Source: Candidatus Enterococcus willemsii (GTDB taxonomy: Bacteria > Bacillota > Bacilli > Lactobacillales > Enterococcaceae). From it: a stretch of DNA of 56,538 bases. The stretch is taken from positions 1 through 56,538 of the forward strand of contig NZ_MAEL01000002.1 of assembly GCF_009933335.1 (NCBI RefSeq). Direction: 5' to 3'. Shown here piece after piece: positions 34,989 to 44,140 of the stretch. The position numbers were made by a program, and so were the translations under genes. Numbering within the stretch: position 1 is the first letter of the stretch; each line of letters starts with the position of its first letter. The notes beneath the pieces are model-generated. The model worked only from the letters and a program-made list of their open reading frames with translations. It did no database searches and was not told where the DNA came from.

Positions 34989-37010
34989 TTAATGCGTACT
35001 TTTACTAATTGCAAAAGACTCAAGTAAATTTACCTTTTGACGATAACTATTTGCAGAAAATGGTGTAATTTTTTCTTCGCGTTCGAAAGAATCGATTGTT
35101 CTTCTTTCAAGTGTATATCCAGCTAATAGTTCTTTTTGATAAATCGGATTTTTTTCAATTGATACCATAGATAAGACGTTCTTATGATAAAGTCGTTTTA
35201 ATAACATTTCACGACGCCCCGTAAGAAAACTCAATACGTTTTTGTTTGCTTTACCATCTTTCACTTCCAAACGTTGGCGAATTCTTTGGGTATTTGCATC
35301 AAAGATATACTTCAATTCTGCTGGGTTAATTTTTGAACTTGTCACTAACTCTTTTTGACGCTTACGAGCAAGGAAGCGTTTGGGATGAATAATCGCTTGC
35401 ATCACACGATAGACACCCAACAGCCAAAAACTAATCCAACTCATATATTTCTTTTGATTGACTAATTCATAACGATCAATTAAGCGGCTATATAACACAT
35501 AACTAAAGCGACTAATCTCTTTATTTTGGTACATCTCATCCAAACCTTGTTGTTCAATCGTTACCATCCACGCTTGTAATTCCTGCACTTTCTTTTGATC
35601 TGATTCAGTCATTCCTTCTGCAGTCAATTCCCAAATTCGCATACGATACTGATCAATCACTGCTTCAACTGCAATTTCTTCTGTTTCCGATAATTGCTCA
35701 TGCGCCAGTTTATGCTGCAAACGTTCAATCACAATATTCAATAATTCTAGCTCTTTTAAATCAATCGGTTTTTCATATTCACCTTCAGAAAATAGTGGCA
35801 AGACCAACATTCCTACCAATAAACTAACGAAAATAACACAGGCCGTTAAGAACAAAAGCAGTGCCCGATGCTCAAAAGCAACGCCATTGACCGAAATAGG
35901 TAATATGAAGATTGCAGCTAAACTGACGGTTCCTTTAACGCCACCAAAAGTAAGCAAACAAATCTCTTGTAAAGTGGTTTTTTCATCCGATTTAATCTCT
36001 TTTAACCAGAAAAAAATACGAATATACGCAAAACGCACAATAAATAAGACGGCAACTACCAATAAGACAATCAATAATAAGTAGAGGTTAGAATAAGTCC
36101 GATCCATCCAGACTGGCGAAAATACTTCGGAAAGTTCAATTCCTAAGAAAAGAAAAACTAAGGCATTTAAGGTAAAACCAATTGTACTCCAAATACTCTC
36201 AGAAATATTGGATAGCTCTGCATCAAACAAAGTGACACGTTGATGCTCTCGTGATTGTAAAACACCCGCAACCACCGCTGCAATAATTCCTGAAACACCA
36301 ATGACTTCAGCTATCACATATACAACAAACGGTAATAATAAGTCAATTAATAAAAAACTAATGACGTCTTTTGCTGCCGCTTTCTCAATAAATTTCAACG
36401 TGCGATTTTTAACCCAAATCACCACAAATCCTACAACAGCCCCACCTATACTAGAAATAAATAAGGTCATGGAGGCATTGAGAACGGAGAATGCACCAGT
36501 TAACAGCGCTGTCACTGCAAATTGAAAAGCAGTAACCCCTGAAGCATCATTCAATAACCCTTCTCCAGCTAAAATATTAATGACTTTAGGAGGCATTTTC
36601 AATTTCTTAGCCAACGAGCCAACCGCAACGGCATCTGTTGGGCCTAGCGCTGCCCCAAATGCCAAACATGCCGCCAGTGGAATCGCTGGAAAGAACGTAT
36701 GTAACGTAATCCCTACAGCAAGTAATGTTAAGATGACGCCACCAAAAGCTAAAAATAAAATGGTTGAAAAGTTCTTAGCAATCGAGGAAATATCTGCCTC
36801 CTCGCCTTCTCGGAATAATAACGGTGCGATTATCATTACTAAAAATATTTCAGGTTCAAAATTAATTTCGTGCCCATATTTGGTCATCCCTAGTAAAATC
36901 CCCAAAAAAATTTGAGCAAAAAAAATCGGGATTGTCGGCATAACTTTACTTAAAATATTCGAAAAAGTAATCGTCATGGTAATGATAATGAGTAACTCAA
37001 TAAATTCCAT
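34989..37010 (-). CDS. CPA1 family Na+(K+)/H+ antiporter
   Basis: Sodium/proton exchanger of the NhaP/NHE type. 673 residues: about 12 membrane segments in the first 400, then a long cytoplasmic tail of about 270 residues. Ion-site motifs are GPTDAVAV (near residue 125) and EGLLNDASGV (near 150). The tail is rich in charged helices (QHKLAHEQLSETEE region) and may be a regulatory domain. ATG 37010 has a weak site (GAAGATG). It is transcribed alone between terminators. Ion specificity cannot be read from sequence. Confidence 0.92.
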   Translation of the reverse strand: MEFIELLIIITMTITFSNILSKVMPTIPIFFAQIFLGILLGMTKYGHEINFEPEIFLVMIIAPLLFREGEEADISSIAKNFSTILFLAFGGVILTLLAVGITLHTFFPAIPLAACLAFGAALGPTDAVAVGSLAKKLKMPPKVINILAGEGLLNDASGVTAFQFAVTALLTGAFSVLNASMTLFISSIGGAVVGFVVIWVKNRTLKFIEKAAAKDVISFLLIDLLLPFVVYVIAEVIGVSGIIAAVVAGVLQSREHQRVTLFDAELSNISESIWSTIGFTLNALVFLFLGIELSEVFSPVWMDRTYSNLYLLLIVLLVVAVLFIVRFAYIRIFFWLKEIKSDEKTTLQEICLLTFGGVKGTVSLAAIFILPISVNGVAFEHRALLLFLTACVIFVSLLVGMLVLPLFSEGEYEKPIDLKELELLNIVIERLQHKLAHEQLSETEEIAVEAVIDQYRMRIWELTAEGMTESDQKKVQELQAWMVTIEQQGLDEMYQNKEISRFSYVLYSRLIDRYELVNQKKYMSWISFWLLGVYRVMQAIIHPKRFLARKRQKELVTSSKINPAELKYIFDANTQRIRQRLEVKDGKANKNVLSFLTGRREMLLKRLYHKNVLSMVSIEKNPIYQKELLAGYTLERRTIDSFEREEKITPFSANSYRQKVNLLESFAISKSTH

Positions 37011-37096
37011 CGCAACATCTTCTTTCTTCTGACTAGTAACATTATTATTATACTGTAAATTTATCTTTTAGACGAACAAAAAAGGCTGTACCAAAA

Positions 37097-37167
37097 GAAA
37101 ATATCCGAACGGTATCTCTTAAAAACTTGTCTAATTGCAAGTCTTTCTTACCATTCGGATATTTTTC
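37097..37167 (-). terminator. PBP gene terminator (long hairpin)
   Basis: Minus-strand outer stem AAAATATCCGAATGGTA/TACCGTTCGGATATTTT with an inner ACTTG/CAAGT stem, then TTTTCTTTTGG. The span of 70 bases is longer than for the other terminators here. Confidence 0.85.
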
Positions 37168-37180
37168 TACTCATTTTTCC

Positions 37181-39283
37181 TTAATTAGCCATAAATGTAT
37201 CATAATAAGCATCCATAATTTGACGCGTTGCATCATAATTAGGGGTTCCTCTTTGCTGACCAGAAACTTGTGGTACCATTACAGCTAATGCAATCTGAGG
37301 ATCATTGGCTGGCCCATAAGAAACCATATTTAAATTATCAACATCAACAGTTTGGCCATCTTTATTGATAATGACACTTTCAGCTGTCCCTGTCTTTGCA
37401 GCTAAATCCATTTTAGCATTTAATAATGGACGTCCCGTTGTATAACCATCTGTTCCATGAACAACTTGATAGAATCCTTCTTGTAAAATGTTCATTTCTT
37501 CTGTTGAAAGACCTACTTCATTCAATACTTTAGGTTCAATTTTTTCTTTTAATTCACCTAAATTTCCATTCTTGTCATTCTTGTAAATACCAGAAACTAA
37601 ATGAGGTTCCATCCGTTTGCCGCCATTAGCGACAGTTGCTACATATTGTGCTAATTGCATTGTTGTATAAGTATCAAACTGGCCAAATGCTAAGTCCAAA
37701 ATTTTAGCGGCATCATTGTTTGCATCAGACAAATCTGAAACTGCCGGCTGATAACCTATGGCTTCATTCGGTAAGTCGATACCAGTCTTTGTCCCCATTC
37801 CGTATGAAGCCATTGCACCACGTAATTTCTTATACACTTCTTCTTGTTGAGTGACACTTGGCATCCCAAATGTTTGTCCTTGATAGTCAATCCCCATCAA
37901 TCGTAATGCAATCTGTATCATGTATGAGTTAGAAGACAACTCCAATGATTGAACAGCCGAGAGATTTCGATTATTTTCGCCAAACTTGTTAAAAATAGAG
38001 GCTTTTGTTGAACCTTGCAAATAAATTGGTTGATCATATAACACTTCGTTGCCCTTTAATACTCCATTTTCCCAACCAGCTGTTAGTGTTGCAGCTTTCA
38101 TAACCGAACCTGGTTCAAATGCATTTTGATAAACACCTAATGTATTATCTGTCAATTTATTCGTTTCTAAATCATGACTATAGCCTGACATTGCTAAAAT
38201 TTCACCTGTATTAGGGTTCATCGCTACAGCGTATATTCCTGGTGAATATTCTGCTGTACCGTTGCTAATCATATTTTCAAACGTATTTTTTAAAATGTCA
38301 TCTACTTTTTTCTGAAATTCTGCATTAATCGATAAGACTAGATTATCGCCCTTTTCCCCAGAAAACACTTCTTCCTGCTTTTCAATCTTTCCAGCATTAT
38401 TCAACGTAATTTCTTGCTGTGATTTCTCACCTTGTAATACTTCTTCATATTGTTTTTCCAAGAAGCTTGTACCAACACGGTCATCTAATGCATAGCCTTT
38501 TTCTAGATATTCTTCTGCATTATCTGCTTGCAGACCTTCTTTTGATACACGACCAATAATTGATTGTAAGCCATCAATTTTTGTATCTATTTCACGTGTC
38601 CAATCCATGCCAGTTGATACACCAGGTAGTTCCTTCGCATGTTCTGCAACAATAGCTACTTCTTCATCTGTAACCCCACTGTTTTTGATAAATACTGTTT
38701 TTAATTGTTGCGCACTATTCAAGCGTTTAAAAATTGTCGCAATTTTTCTATCTTCTCCTGAATAATTTATTTCATCTGCAGTCACTGTGTCTACCAATTG
38801 TTCATATTCGCTCTTATCTTTATCTATGGATTTTACTTTTTTTAATCGTTCACGCGCCTCATCCAAATGATCTTTATCCGCTAACCAATAATCTTTTAAA
38901 TCACGTTCTGTTAAATTATCGTCTGCTTCAATATGGATGTAGCTATTTAACTTTTCTGCAATTGTCAGCAGATCATTTGCAGTCATTTCCAATCCTCGTG
39001 TAAACGTAATCGCCGTATTTGCTTTATTCTCAACCAACGCTTTTCCTGAAGCATCATAAATAATACCACGCGGCGTACTTCCTTGAATTTTAATCACCGA
39101 TGAAGCTTTCAATTGTTTCTCCATTGCTTGGGTGTTAACAATTTGTAAAGACCCTAATTGAATAATTAATGCAACAAATAAACCAAATATGACAAAAAAC
39201 AATAGATTCAATCGAAAAGGTACATGTGATTTTCGATAAGATTTATTGTGAGGTGGATTTTGTTGTTTCTTAAATTTCTGCAT
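37181..39283 (-). CDS. Class B penicillin-binding protein (PBP2b-like transpeptidase)
   Basis: Bitopic transpeptidase that cross-links peptidoglycan. 700 residues: short basic cytoplasmic tail, membrane anchor (about 24-47), PBP dimerisation domain (about 60-280), transpeptidase domain. Catalytic motifs: S393-x-x-K396 in EPGSVMKAATL, SSN near residue 451, and KTGTAES near residue 630. The order and length fit the monofunctional class B group involved in division or elongation. ATG 39283 has AAGGA 8 bases upstream. It has no C-terminal PASTA domain. It lies next to an LCP gene. Confidence 0.92.
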   Translation of the reverse strand: MQKFKKQQNPPHNKSYRKSHVPFRLNLLFFVIFGLFVALIIQLGSLQIVNTQAMEKQLKASSVIKIQGSTPRGIIYDASGKALVENKANTAITFTRGLEMTANDLLTIAEKLNSYIHIEADDNLTERDLKDYWLADKDHLDEARERLKKVKSIDKDKSEYEQLVDTVTADEINYSGEDRKIATIFKRLNSAQQLKTVFIKNSGVTDEEVAIVAEHAKELPGVSTGMDWTREIDTKIDGLQSIIGRVSKEGLQADNAEEYLEKGYALDDRVGTSFLEKQYEEVLQGEKSQQEITLNNAGKIEKQEEVFSGEKGDNLVLSINAEFQKKVDDILKNTFENMISNGTAEYSPGIYAVAMNPNTGEILAMSGYSHDLETNKLTDNTLGVYQNAFEPGSVMKAATLTAGWENGVLKGNEVLYDQPIYLQGSTKASIFNKFGENNRNLSAVQSLELSSNSYMIQIALRLMGIDYQGQTFGMPSVTQQEEVYKKLRGAMASYGMGTKTGIDLPNEAIGYQPAVSDLSDANNDAAKILDLAFGQFDTYTTMQLAQYVATVANGGKRMEPHLVSGIYKNDKNGNLGELKEKIEPKVLNEVGLSTEEMNILQEGFYQVVHGTDGYTTGRPLLNAKMDLAAKTGTAESVIINKDGQTVDVDNLNMVSYGPANDPQIALAVMVPQVSGQQRGTPNYDATRQIMDAYYDTFMAN

Positions 39284-39318
39284 ACCGACATTCCTTCCAT
39301 ACTCAAACTACTTGTTTT

Positions 39319-39327
39319 ATTTTACCA
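39319..39327 (-). promoter_or_regulatory. Candidate PBP promoter (extended -10)
   Basis: Minus strand TAAAAT preceded by TGG, about 36 bases before the PBP start; no good -35. Confidence 0.35.
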
Positions 39328-39403
39328 AAAAAATCCAATTAAAAAAGCAAAAACCTTAAAATAAAATAATCCTTATAGAAAAACCAATATATTTCAGATC
39401 TTT

Positions 39404-39433
39404 TTATAACACACATTCAATTTTCTCTTTCAT
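39404..39433 (-). other. Possible 9-codon leader ORF upstream of the PBP gene
   Basis: ATG at 39433 opens MKEKIECVL and stops at 39404; GAGAGG lies 6 bases before the ATG. It is located in the 190-base gap between the LCP terminator and the PBP start. Such short frames occur by chance in AT-rich DNA, so this is only a candidate. Confidence 0.2.
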
Positions 39434-39472
39434 AAATGACCTCTCAATTAATATATAACCTGTACATTGCAT

Positions 39473-39527
39473 AAAAAGAAGCCATCTTACTTCACTGTAG
39501 GTCACACGGTAAGATAGCTTCTTTTTT
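39473..39527 (-). terminator. LCP gene terminator
   Basis: Minus-strand stem AAAGAAGCTATCTTAC/GTAAGATGGCTTCTTT (one T-G pair) with an 18-base loop, followed by TTATGC. Confidence 0.85.
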
Positions 39528-40623
39528 ACTGATATATTTCCTCTGTATAAGGCGCTTCAATATACGCTTCTTCTGAATCAATAATTTGATTCTCACTTAA
39601 TGCTTGTCCTTGTTCATTACCTAAACGATCATCATAAAACTGGTTGCCTATAAAGCCGTTCATTGAGTATTCGAATTGTGGATCAATTGCTAACTCTGAG
39701 CTTGTCGGTAATTCTAATTGTTCTTTCAATGTATTCTGTATGGTTAACAATTCATTGATACCTAAAACCTGATAATAAATTCCATTAACTTGTTCACCGA
39801 TACCCTCTAATTGTTCTTGTTGGATATTATCAAAAGCTGGATAATAGTTTTTACCAATGTCCAACATGTCATCCCAAGTTAAGTCGGTTTTTGAGTTTTT
39901 TTCAACAGCTTTTAGAATTTTTTGATAGTTACTAACACCGTCCATACTCAATACTTTTTTAACGATTTTTTCAACAACTTCTCGTTGACGTCGCTGGCGA
40001 CCGATATCTCCTTCCGGATCATCGTAACGCATACGTGCATAGGCCAGTCCTGTTTTTCCATTTAAGGTGATTTTCCCTTTAGGTACGTGGACTTTTTCTA
40101 AGGTGAAATCAATTTTATTATCAACTTCGATTCCACCAACTGCATCAATTAAATCACGCATTCCTTGCATATTAATCGTTACGTAATGGTCAACAGGTAC
40201 ATCCAAGAGTTTTTCCACTGCATCCATTGATAATTCTACTCCACCGTAAGCATACGCATGATTGAGTTTATCAAATGTACTACCATCTAACATATCTGTG
40301 AGAATATCCCGATCTAAACTAACAATAGTTGATTGTTTCTTCTTAGGATTAACTGTCACCAGCATCATACTGTCTGATCGGCCCGTTTCTGTTCGACCTA
40401 ATGCTCCTGTATCAATTCCTAATAATAAGATAGAGAATGGTTCACGATCTTCAATACTTACTGCAACATCGCGTTTCTTCGTTTTTCGGTTAACTGTTTG
40501 ACTAATATTATTAATCGCACTGTTTACATCGTCTAATGCACGAATACCATAAATTGTAATCCCAACAATACAAATTGCGAGCACACTAAGTATTCCTACA
40601 ATAATTTTTTGATATAATCGCAT
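39526..40623 (-). CDS. LytR-CpsA-Psr family glycopolymer ligase
   Basis: Attaches wall teichoic acid or other anionic glycopolymers from a lipid carrier to peptidoglycan, outside the membrane. 365 residues: signal anchor (about 8-28), then the LCP domain (about 60-260) with LLLGIDTGALGRTETGRSD, DRDILTDM and ARMRYDDPEGDIGRQRRQ (basic pyrophosphate-binding motifs; each quoted under 20 residues). The C-terminal 100 residues are acidic and probably outside the core fold. ATG 40623 has AGAGG upstream. Its neighbours TagGH, TagD and the PBP fit a role in wall polymer assembly. Confidence 0.92.
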   Translation of the reverse strand: MRLYQKIIVGILSVLAICIVGITIYGIRALDDVNSAINNISQTVNRKTKKRDVAVSIEDREPFSILLLGIDTGALGRTETGRSDSMMLVTVNPKKKQSTIVSLDRDILTDMLDGSTFDKLNHAYAYGGVELSMDAVEKLLDVPVDHYVTINMQGMRDLIDAVGGIEVDNKIDFTLEKVHVPKGKITLNGKTGLAYARMRYDDPEGDIGRQRRQREVVEKIVKKVLSMDGVSNYQKILKAVEKNSKTDLTWDDMLDIGKNYYPAFDNIQQEQLEGIGEQVNGIYYQVLGINELLTIQNTLKEQLELPTSSELAIDPQFEYSMNGFIGNQFYDDRLGNEQGQALSENQIIDSEEAYIEAPYTEEIYQ

Positions 40624-40740
40624 GTTGTACCTCTTTTCATTTTTCAGAGTAACCGTTTAAATTTTGCCATAATTTACAAAACAGAGCAACCACATTACAG
40701 TTTTATTACAAAAATTTAACACGATTGAAATGTAAATGAA

Positions 40741-40763
40741 AAGGAGATGTGAACCATCTCCTT
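40741..40763 (-). terminator. tagHG terminator
   Basis: Minus-strand stem AAGGAGATG/CATCTCCTT with a five-base loop, followed by TTCATTTACATTT, overlapping the tagG stop. Confidence 0.75.
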
Positions 40764-41571
40764 AAATATAATCAACAAATTTTGCTCGGAACTTCATGTG
40801 CAAATGACTTCCTAAAATTAATATAATGAATACTATTCCCCAGAAAATCAAACCATAAGTTGTTTTTTCCCAAAACCATTGGCGACTTAAAAGCGAATCC
40901 CTAAATCCCTCTATAATGTAATAGACCGGATTTAATCTCAATATTTTAACTAATCCTGAAGGAAGATTACGATTTTGAATATCCCAAATTGGTCCCGATA
41001 CGTAAAACAACAGACGCAATACGGATTGTAAAAAGATATGGTAATCACGAATCAAGACCGTAATTGTCGCATTTAAAATTCCAAAGGCAAATAAAAATGC
41101 AATCATACAAAAGAAATAGTAAAAATATTGTAACCAATATAAACTTGGACTAATACCAAAAGCTAAGATTGTTCCAATGACAATTGCAACCATTGGAAAA
41201 TATGAAGACAAATTACTAACTATATTTATCGTCGGTAACACACTTACCGGAAACTTCATTTTAGCAACCATACCAACTTGTCGGTGGATACTATTTGAAG
41301 CACCTAAAATTGACGAATTAATATAGAACCAAGCGGTAATCCCAATTAACATCCAGACAATAAATGGTACACCTGAAATTTCTCTTCCTTGGTTGACACC
41401 AATCCCGAATACTAGATAGTAAATACCGATTTGTATTACCGGATTTAAAATTTGCCACGCTAACCCTAGATAATGACTTTGATAAGTAGCTTTATCTTCA
41501 TAACGCGACATGCGAAAAATCATTCCAAGATGTTGGAATTGTTCTTTGATAACAGCGACAATTTCTTTCAC
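40762..41571 (-). CDS. tagG: Polysaccharide/teichoic acid ABC exporter permease
   Basis: Membrane half of an ABC-2-type exporter of lipid-linked wall polymers. 269 residues with six membrane segments; the typical N-terminal amphipathic stretch and LGLAWQILNPVIQ near residue 32 match TagG/RfbA-type permeases, and NPVYYIIEGFRDSLL near residue 220 is conserved. The start is GTG 41571 with AAGGAAGAG upstream. It follows tagH by 46 bases and is read from the same promoter. Confidence 0.9.
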   Translation of the reverse strand: MKEIVAVIKEQFQHLGMIFRMSRYEDKATYQSHYLGLAWQILNPVIQIGIYYLVFGIGVNQGREISGVPFIVWMLIGITAWFYINSSILGASNSIHRQVGMVAKMKFPVSVLPTINIVSNLSSYFPMVAIVIGTILAFGISPSLYWLQYFYYFFCMIAFLFAFGILNATITVLIRDYHIFLQSVLRLLFYVSGPIWDIQNRNLPSGLVKILRLNPVYYIIEGFRDSLLSRQWFWEKTTYGLIFWGIVFIILILGSHLHMKFRAKFVDYI

Positions 41572-41617
41572 AAAACTCTTCCTTTTCTATCTAAATTGAC
41601 AAGGCAATTTATTTCTT

Positions 41618-42676
41618 TTATTTAAATAACTGTGTGAACACTTCTCCAAGGTGAAGTATTGAATAGCTTAATGAACGATCACTAAAAGAAACCAATATAC
41701 CGAACATCGTTACCATAATAGCTCCAGTTAATAATAATTTCGTTGCAGTCGTCATTTTTTCACCTAAAGGCGTTCGATTCAAGTTTTTAGCAATTACCTT
41801 GTCTGGTAACTCTTGAATCTTGAGAGTCTCATCTTCTTTGGAGCGTTCTTTTAATTGTGACAGATTAAAGGCCTTTTGTGCAGCCTTTTGATCATCTTGA
41901 TATTTTTTTTGTTCTTTCTTAGGCTGTTTTTTGAACCAATCGATAAATTGGCGATACTCTTTCATCACTTCATCTGTCGGTCCAAACATTCGCAGGTCAC
42001 CATAATGCATCCAAATAGTTTTATCACACAATTTTTCTACTTGTCCCAAAGCATGGCTGACAAAGAAGATTGTTTTTCCTTGTGCTTTGAACTCTAAAAT
42101 TTTATCTACACATTTTTGATAGAAGGTTTCATCTCCGACTGATAATGCTTCATCAATAACTAAAATATCTGGGTTATTATGCACAGCTATCGCAAAACCT
42201 AAGCGTGATCGCATCCCACTAGAATAACTCTTTACAGGTTGATTGATGAAATCGCCTAAATCTGCAAAGGCGATAATTTCATCTAATTTTTCGTCAATCT
42301 CTTTATTCGTCATCCCTGACATCAAGGCTTTTAAACGAATATTTTCTAGGCCAGTTAATTGAAATTTCAAGCCTGCACCAATTGAAATAATAGAAGTTTC
42401 ACCTTGTACATCCATCGTTCCAGAAGTTGGTGGAATAATGCCACTAATAACATTTGATAATGTAGATTTCCCAGAACCGTTGATTCCAATAATTCCAATT
42501 GATTCTCCTGCACGTACTTCAAAATTTACCCCTTTTAACGCCCAAAATCTAGGAACATTTCGATGGTAAAATTTAAACAATGCTTTTACTTTATCTGATT
42601 TCTTTTTATAAAGATCGTACTCTTTAGTAACTAGCGTACTTCTTACTTTTATATCCTTATTCATCAATTTATTCAT
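41618..42676 (-). CDS. tagH: Teichoic acid ABC exporter ATPase (TagH-like)
   Basis: ATPase half of the polymer exporter. 352 residues. Walker [10 protein letters not shown] near residue 73, signature [13 protein letters not shown], Walker B ILVIDEAL and the switch histidine in FFVSHA. After the ATPase domain comes a charged linker (about 240-310) and one C-terminal membrane segment (about 315-335) with a short extracytoplasmic tail. B. subtilis TagH has a similar but longer tail, S. aureus TarH none, so this is an intermediate form. Genes tagA, tagB and tagF are absent from the window. Confidence 0.9.
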   Translation of the reverse strand: MNKLMNKDIKVRSTLVTKEYDLYKKKSDKVKALFKFYHRNVPRFWALKGVNFEVRAGESIGIIGINGSGKSTLSNVISGIIPPTSGTMDVQGETSIISIGAGLKFQLTGLENIRLKALMSGMTNKEIDEKLDEIIAFADLGDFINQPVKSYSSGMRSRLGFAIAVHNNPDILVIDEALSVGDETFYQKCVDKILEFKAQGKTIFFVSHALGQVEKLCDKTIWMHYGDLRMFGPTDEVMKEYRQFIDWFKKQPKKEQKKYQDDQKAAQKAFNLSQLKERSKEDETLKIQELPDKVIAKNLNRTPLGEKMTTATKLLLTGAIMVTMFGILVSFSDRSLSYSILHLGEVFTQLFK

Positions 42677-42774
42677 CCATTCTCAAACTCTTTTTGGAAA
42701 TAAAACCACAGTAATCATACCATATTTTTCCAATTAGGAACATTTTCCCTTCTAAAATAAAAGAAACATTAAAA

Positions 42775-42794
42775 AAGTCGAGCAAACTCGACTT
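42775..42794 (-). terminator. tagD terminator
   Basis: Minus-strand stem AAGTCGAG/CTCGACTT with a four-base loop, followed by TTTTAATG. Confidence 0.9.
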
Positions 42795-43197
42795 ATTTTT
42801 CATTTAATTTTAAATCTTTTTTGATTTGGGAAGTTGAAATTTCTGGTGTACGAGCTAAATAAACAACTTCAGCATCCGTTTGCTCTTGAATAAAATCAAA
42901 TTCGCCAGCCCAGTCATCTCCCATAACAAATGTATCAATATGGTATTCTTTGACATCTGTCACCTTTTGTTCCCAACCTTCTTCTGGGATAACTAAGTCA
43001 ACATAACGAATTGCTTCTAATAATTGTTTACGTTTTTCATAAGAAAAGTAGCATTTCTTTTGTTTTTCATTCCAATTAAATTCATCTGTAGATAATGCAA
43101 CTACTAGATAATCGCCTTGTTCTTTGGCACGTCTCAATAAGTTGATATGTCCGTAATGCAACAAATCAAATGTTCCATAAGTAATTACTCGTTTCAT
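42793..43197 (-). CDS. tagD: Glycerol-3-phosphate cytidylyltransferase
   Basis: Makes CDP-glycerol from CTP and glycerol-3-phosphate, the precursor of poly(glycerol phosphate) wall or teichoic polymers. 134 residues, the family length. HYGH (residues 14-17 region, the HxGH catalytic motif) and RTPEISTSQIK near residue 115 (the ISTS nucleotide motif) are present. ATG 43197 has GAGG upstream. It is separate from tagHG by its own terminator, but transcribed in the same direction. Confidence 0.95.
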   Translation of the reverse strand: MKRVITYGTFDLLHYGHINLLRRAKEQGDYLVVALSTDEFNWNEKQKKCYFSYEKRKQLLEAIRYVDLVIPEEGWEQKVTDVKEYHIDTFVMGDDWAGEFDFIQEQTDAEVVYLARTPEISTSQIKKDLKLNEK

Positions 43198-43265
43198 ATT
43201 TATGACCTCATTTATTTTTTTAATATAATGAAGATAACAAAAAAAGAGAGAAATAGCAATAAAAG

Positions 43266-43296
43266 AAAAACTGTAGAGTTTCCCCCTACAGTTTTT
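43266..43296 (-). terminator. csp terminator
   Basis: Minus-strand stem AAAAACTGTAG/CTACAGTTTTT, followed by TCTTTTATT. Confidence 0.9.
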
Positions 43297-43309
43297 AGCT
43301 GATTATCAA

Positions 43310-43510
43310 TTATAATTTTGTTACTTCAGCAGCTTGTGGTCCACGAGAGCCTTCTACAATTGTAAATTCGACTTCTTGACCTTCTTCTAAAGATTTGAAT
43401 CCCTCACCTTGAATGGCTGAAAAATGTACAAATACATCATCTCCACCGTCAACAGTAATGAAGCCAAAGCCTTTTTCGTTGTTAAACCATTTCACTGTAC
43501 CATGTTCCAT
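43310..43510 (-). CDS. Cold-shock protein (CspA family)
   Basis: 66-residue single OB-fold RNA chaperone. RNP1 KGFGFI and RNP2 VFVHFS are present, with the typical [15 protein letters not shown] start. I choose ATG 43510; the frame opens seven codons earlier inside the site GGAGG. Spacing from GGAGG to the ATG is 11 bases, somewhat long. Its promoter is strong, and the 5' leader contains a perfect hairpin (43537-43558), a feature known to control csp messages in other bacteria. Confidence 0.95.
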   Translation of the reverse strand: MEHGTVKWFNNEKGFGFITVDGGDDVFVHFSAIQGEGFKSLEEGQEVEFTIVEGSRGPQAAEVTKL

Positions 43511-43536
43511 AATAAATAATTCCTCCAACATATTAA

Positions 43537-43558
43537 AATAACGAATACACTCGTTATT
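43537..43558 (-). promoter_or_regulatory. Hairpin at the 5' end of the csp leader
   Basis: Perfect 8-bp inverted repeat AATAACGA/TCGTTATT with a six-base loop, located right where the transcript from the csp promoter should begin and about 27 bases before the start codon. Confidence 0.6.
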
Positions 43559-43561
43559 AAC

Positions 43562-43589
43562 ATTATACCAAAATAGAAAACGTTATCAA
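43562..43589 (-). promoter_or_regulatory. csp promoter
   Basis: Minus strand -35 TTGATA (43584-43589), 16-base spacer, -10 TATAAT (43562-43567) with extended TGG. The -35 overlaps the stop codon of the upstream acetyltransferase gene. Confidence 0.85.
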
Positions 43590-44074
43590 CTGTTTTTTTC
43601 AAATATGTAGTCAACCATCTGAAAGCCCTTGCCGATGTCTACAATATCTTCTCTTACCTGCTTAAATCCTCGCTTTTTATACACTGCAATCGCTAATTCA
43701 TTTCCTTGATTCACTCGTAAATGTTGTTTCAACGACAACTCTTTACTCAATTGATCATACCAATCAAAAATTTGACGCATCAATCCATGCCCTCGGTACT
43801 CTTGTTTAATATAAATTTTACTCAAATATAAATAATTCGCTGTAATTTGATAGGCTGTATATCCAACCGCTTGATCATCATAATATAATTGATAATAGTA
43901 AACACCGTTGTCAATTTCTTCTTGAATCATTTGTTTTCCTTGATAATTTTCCAACATATAAGCGACTTGAGCAGAACCAATAATTGGCGTAAATACTTCT
44001 TTCCAGATAGGATGGATGACTTTTAATAACTCATCAATTTCTGAATCATTCTGAACCCTCACTCGTGTCAACAT
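43586..44074 (-). CDS. GNAT family N-acetyltransferase
   Basis: 162 residues with the GNAT fold; the acetyl-CoA pyrophosphate loop is RGHGLMRQIF (Q/RxxGxG-type: EYRGHGLM) near residue 95, and NQGNELAIAVYKKRGFK near residue 130 is the usual C-terminal motif. The substrate is unknown; similar small GNATs next to other genes act on small molecules or protein N-termini. The ATG at 44074 has a weak GAGGGA site. It has no visible terminator of its own; its stop lies inside the csp promoter, so read-through into csp is possible. Confidence 0.82.
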   Translation of the reverse strand: MLTRVRVQNDSEIDELLKVIHPIWKEVFTPIIGSAQVAYMLENYQGKQMIQEEIDNGVYYYQLYYDDQAVGYTAYQITANYLYLSKIYIKQEYRGHGLMRQIFDWYDQLSKELSLKQHLRVNQGNELAIAVYKKRGFKQVREDIVDIGKGFQMVDYIFEKNS

Positions 44075-44104
44075 TGACTATCCCTCGTTTCTGTAAAATA
44101 AGAA

Positions 44105-44133
44105 AAGCTAAGTAGAATCATTCTACTTAGCTT
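44105..44133 (-). terminator. sodA terminator
   Basis: Near-perfect 14-bp stem AAGCTAAGTAGAAT/ATTCTACTTAGCTT with a one-base centre, followed on the minus strand by TTCTTATTTT. Confidence 0.9.
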
Positions 44134-44140
44134 ACTCACA

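Noticed and set aside
39526-43197. Complete capsule or teichoic acid cluster
   Set aside because: Only precursor (TagD), export (TagGH) and ligation (LCP) genes are present; polymerase and priming genes are missing.
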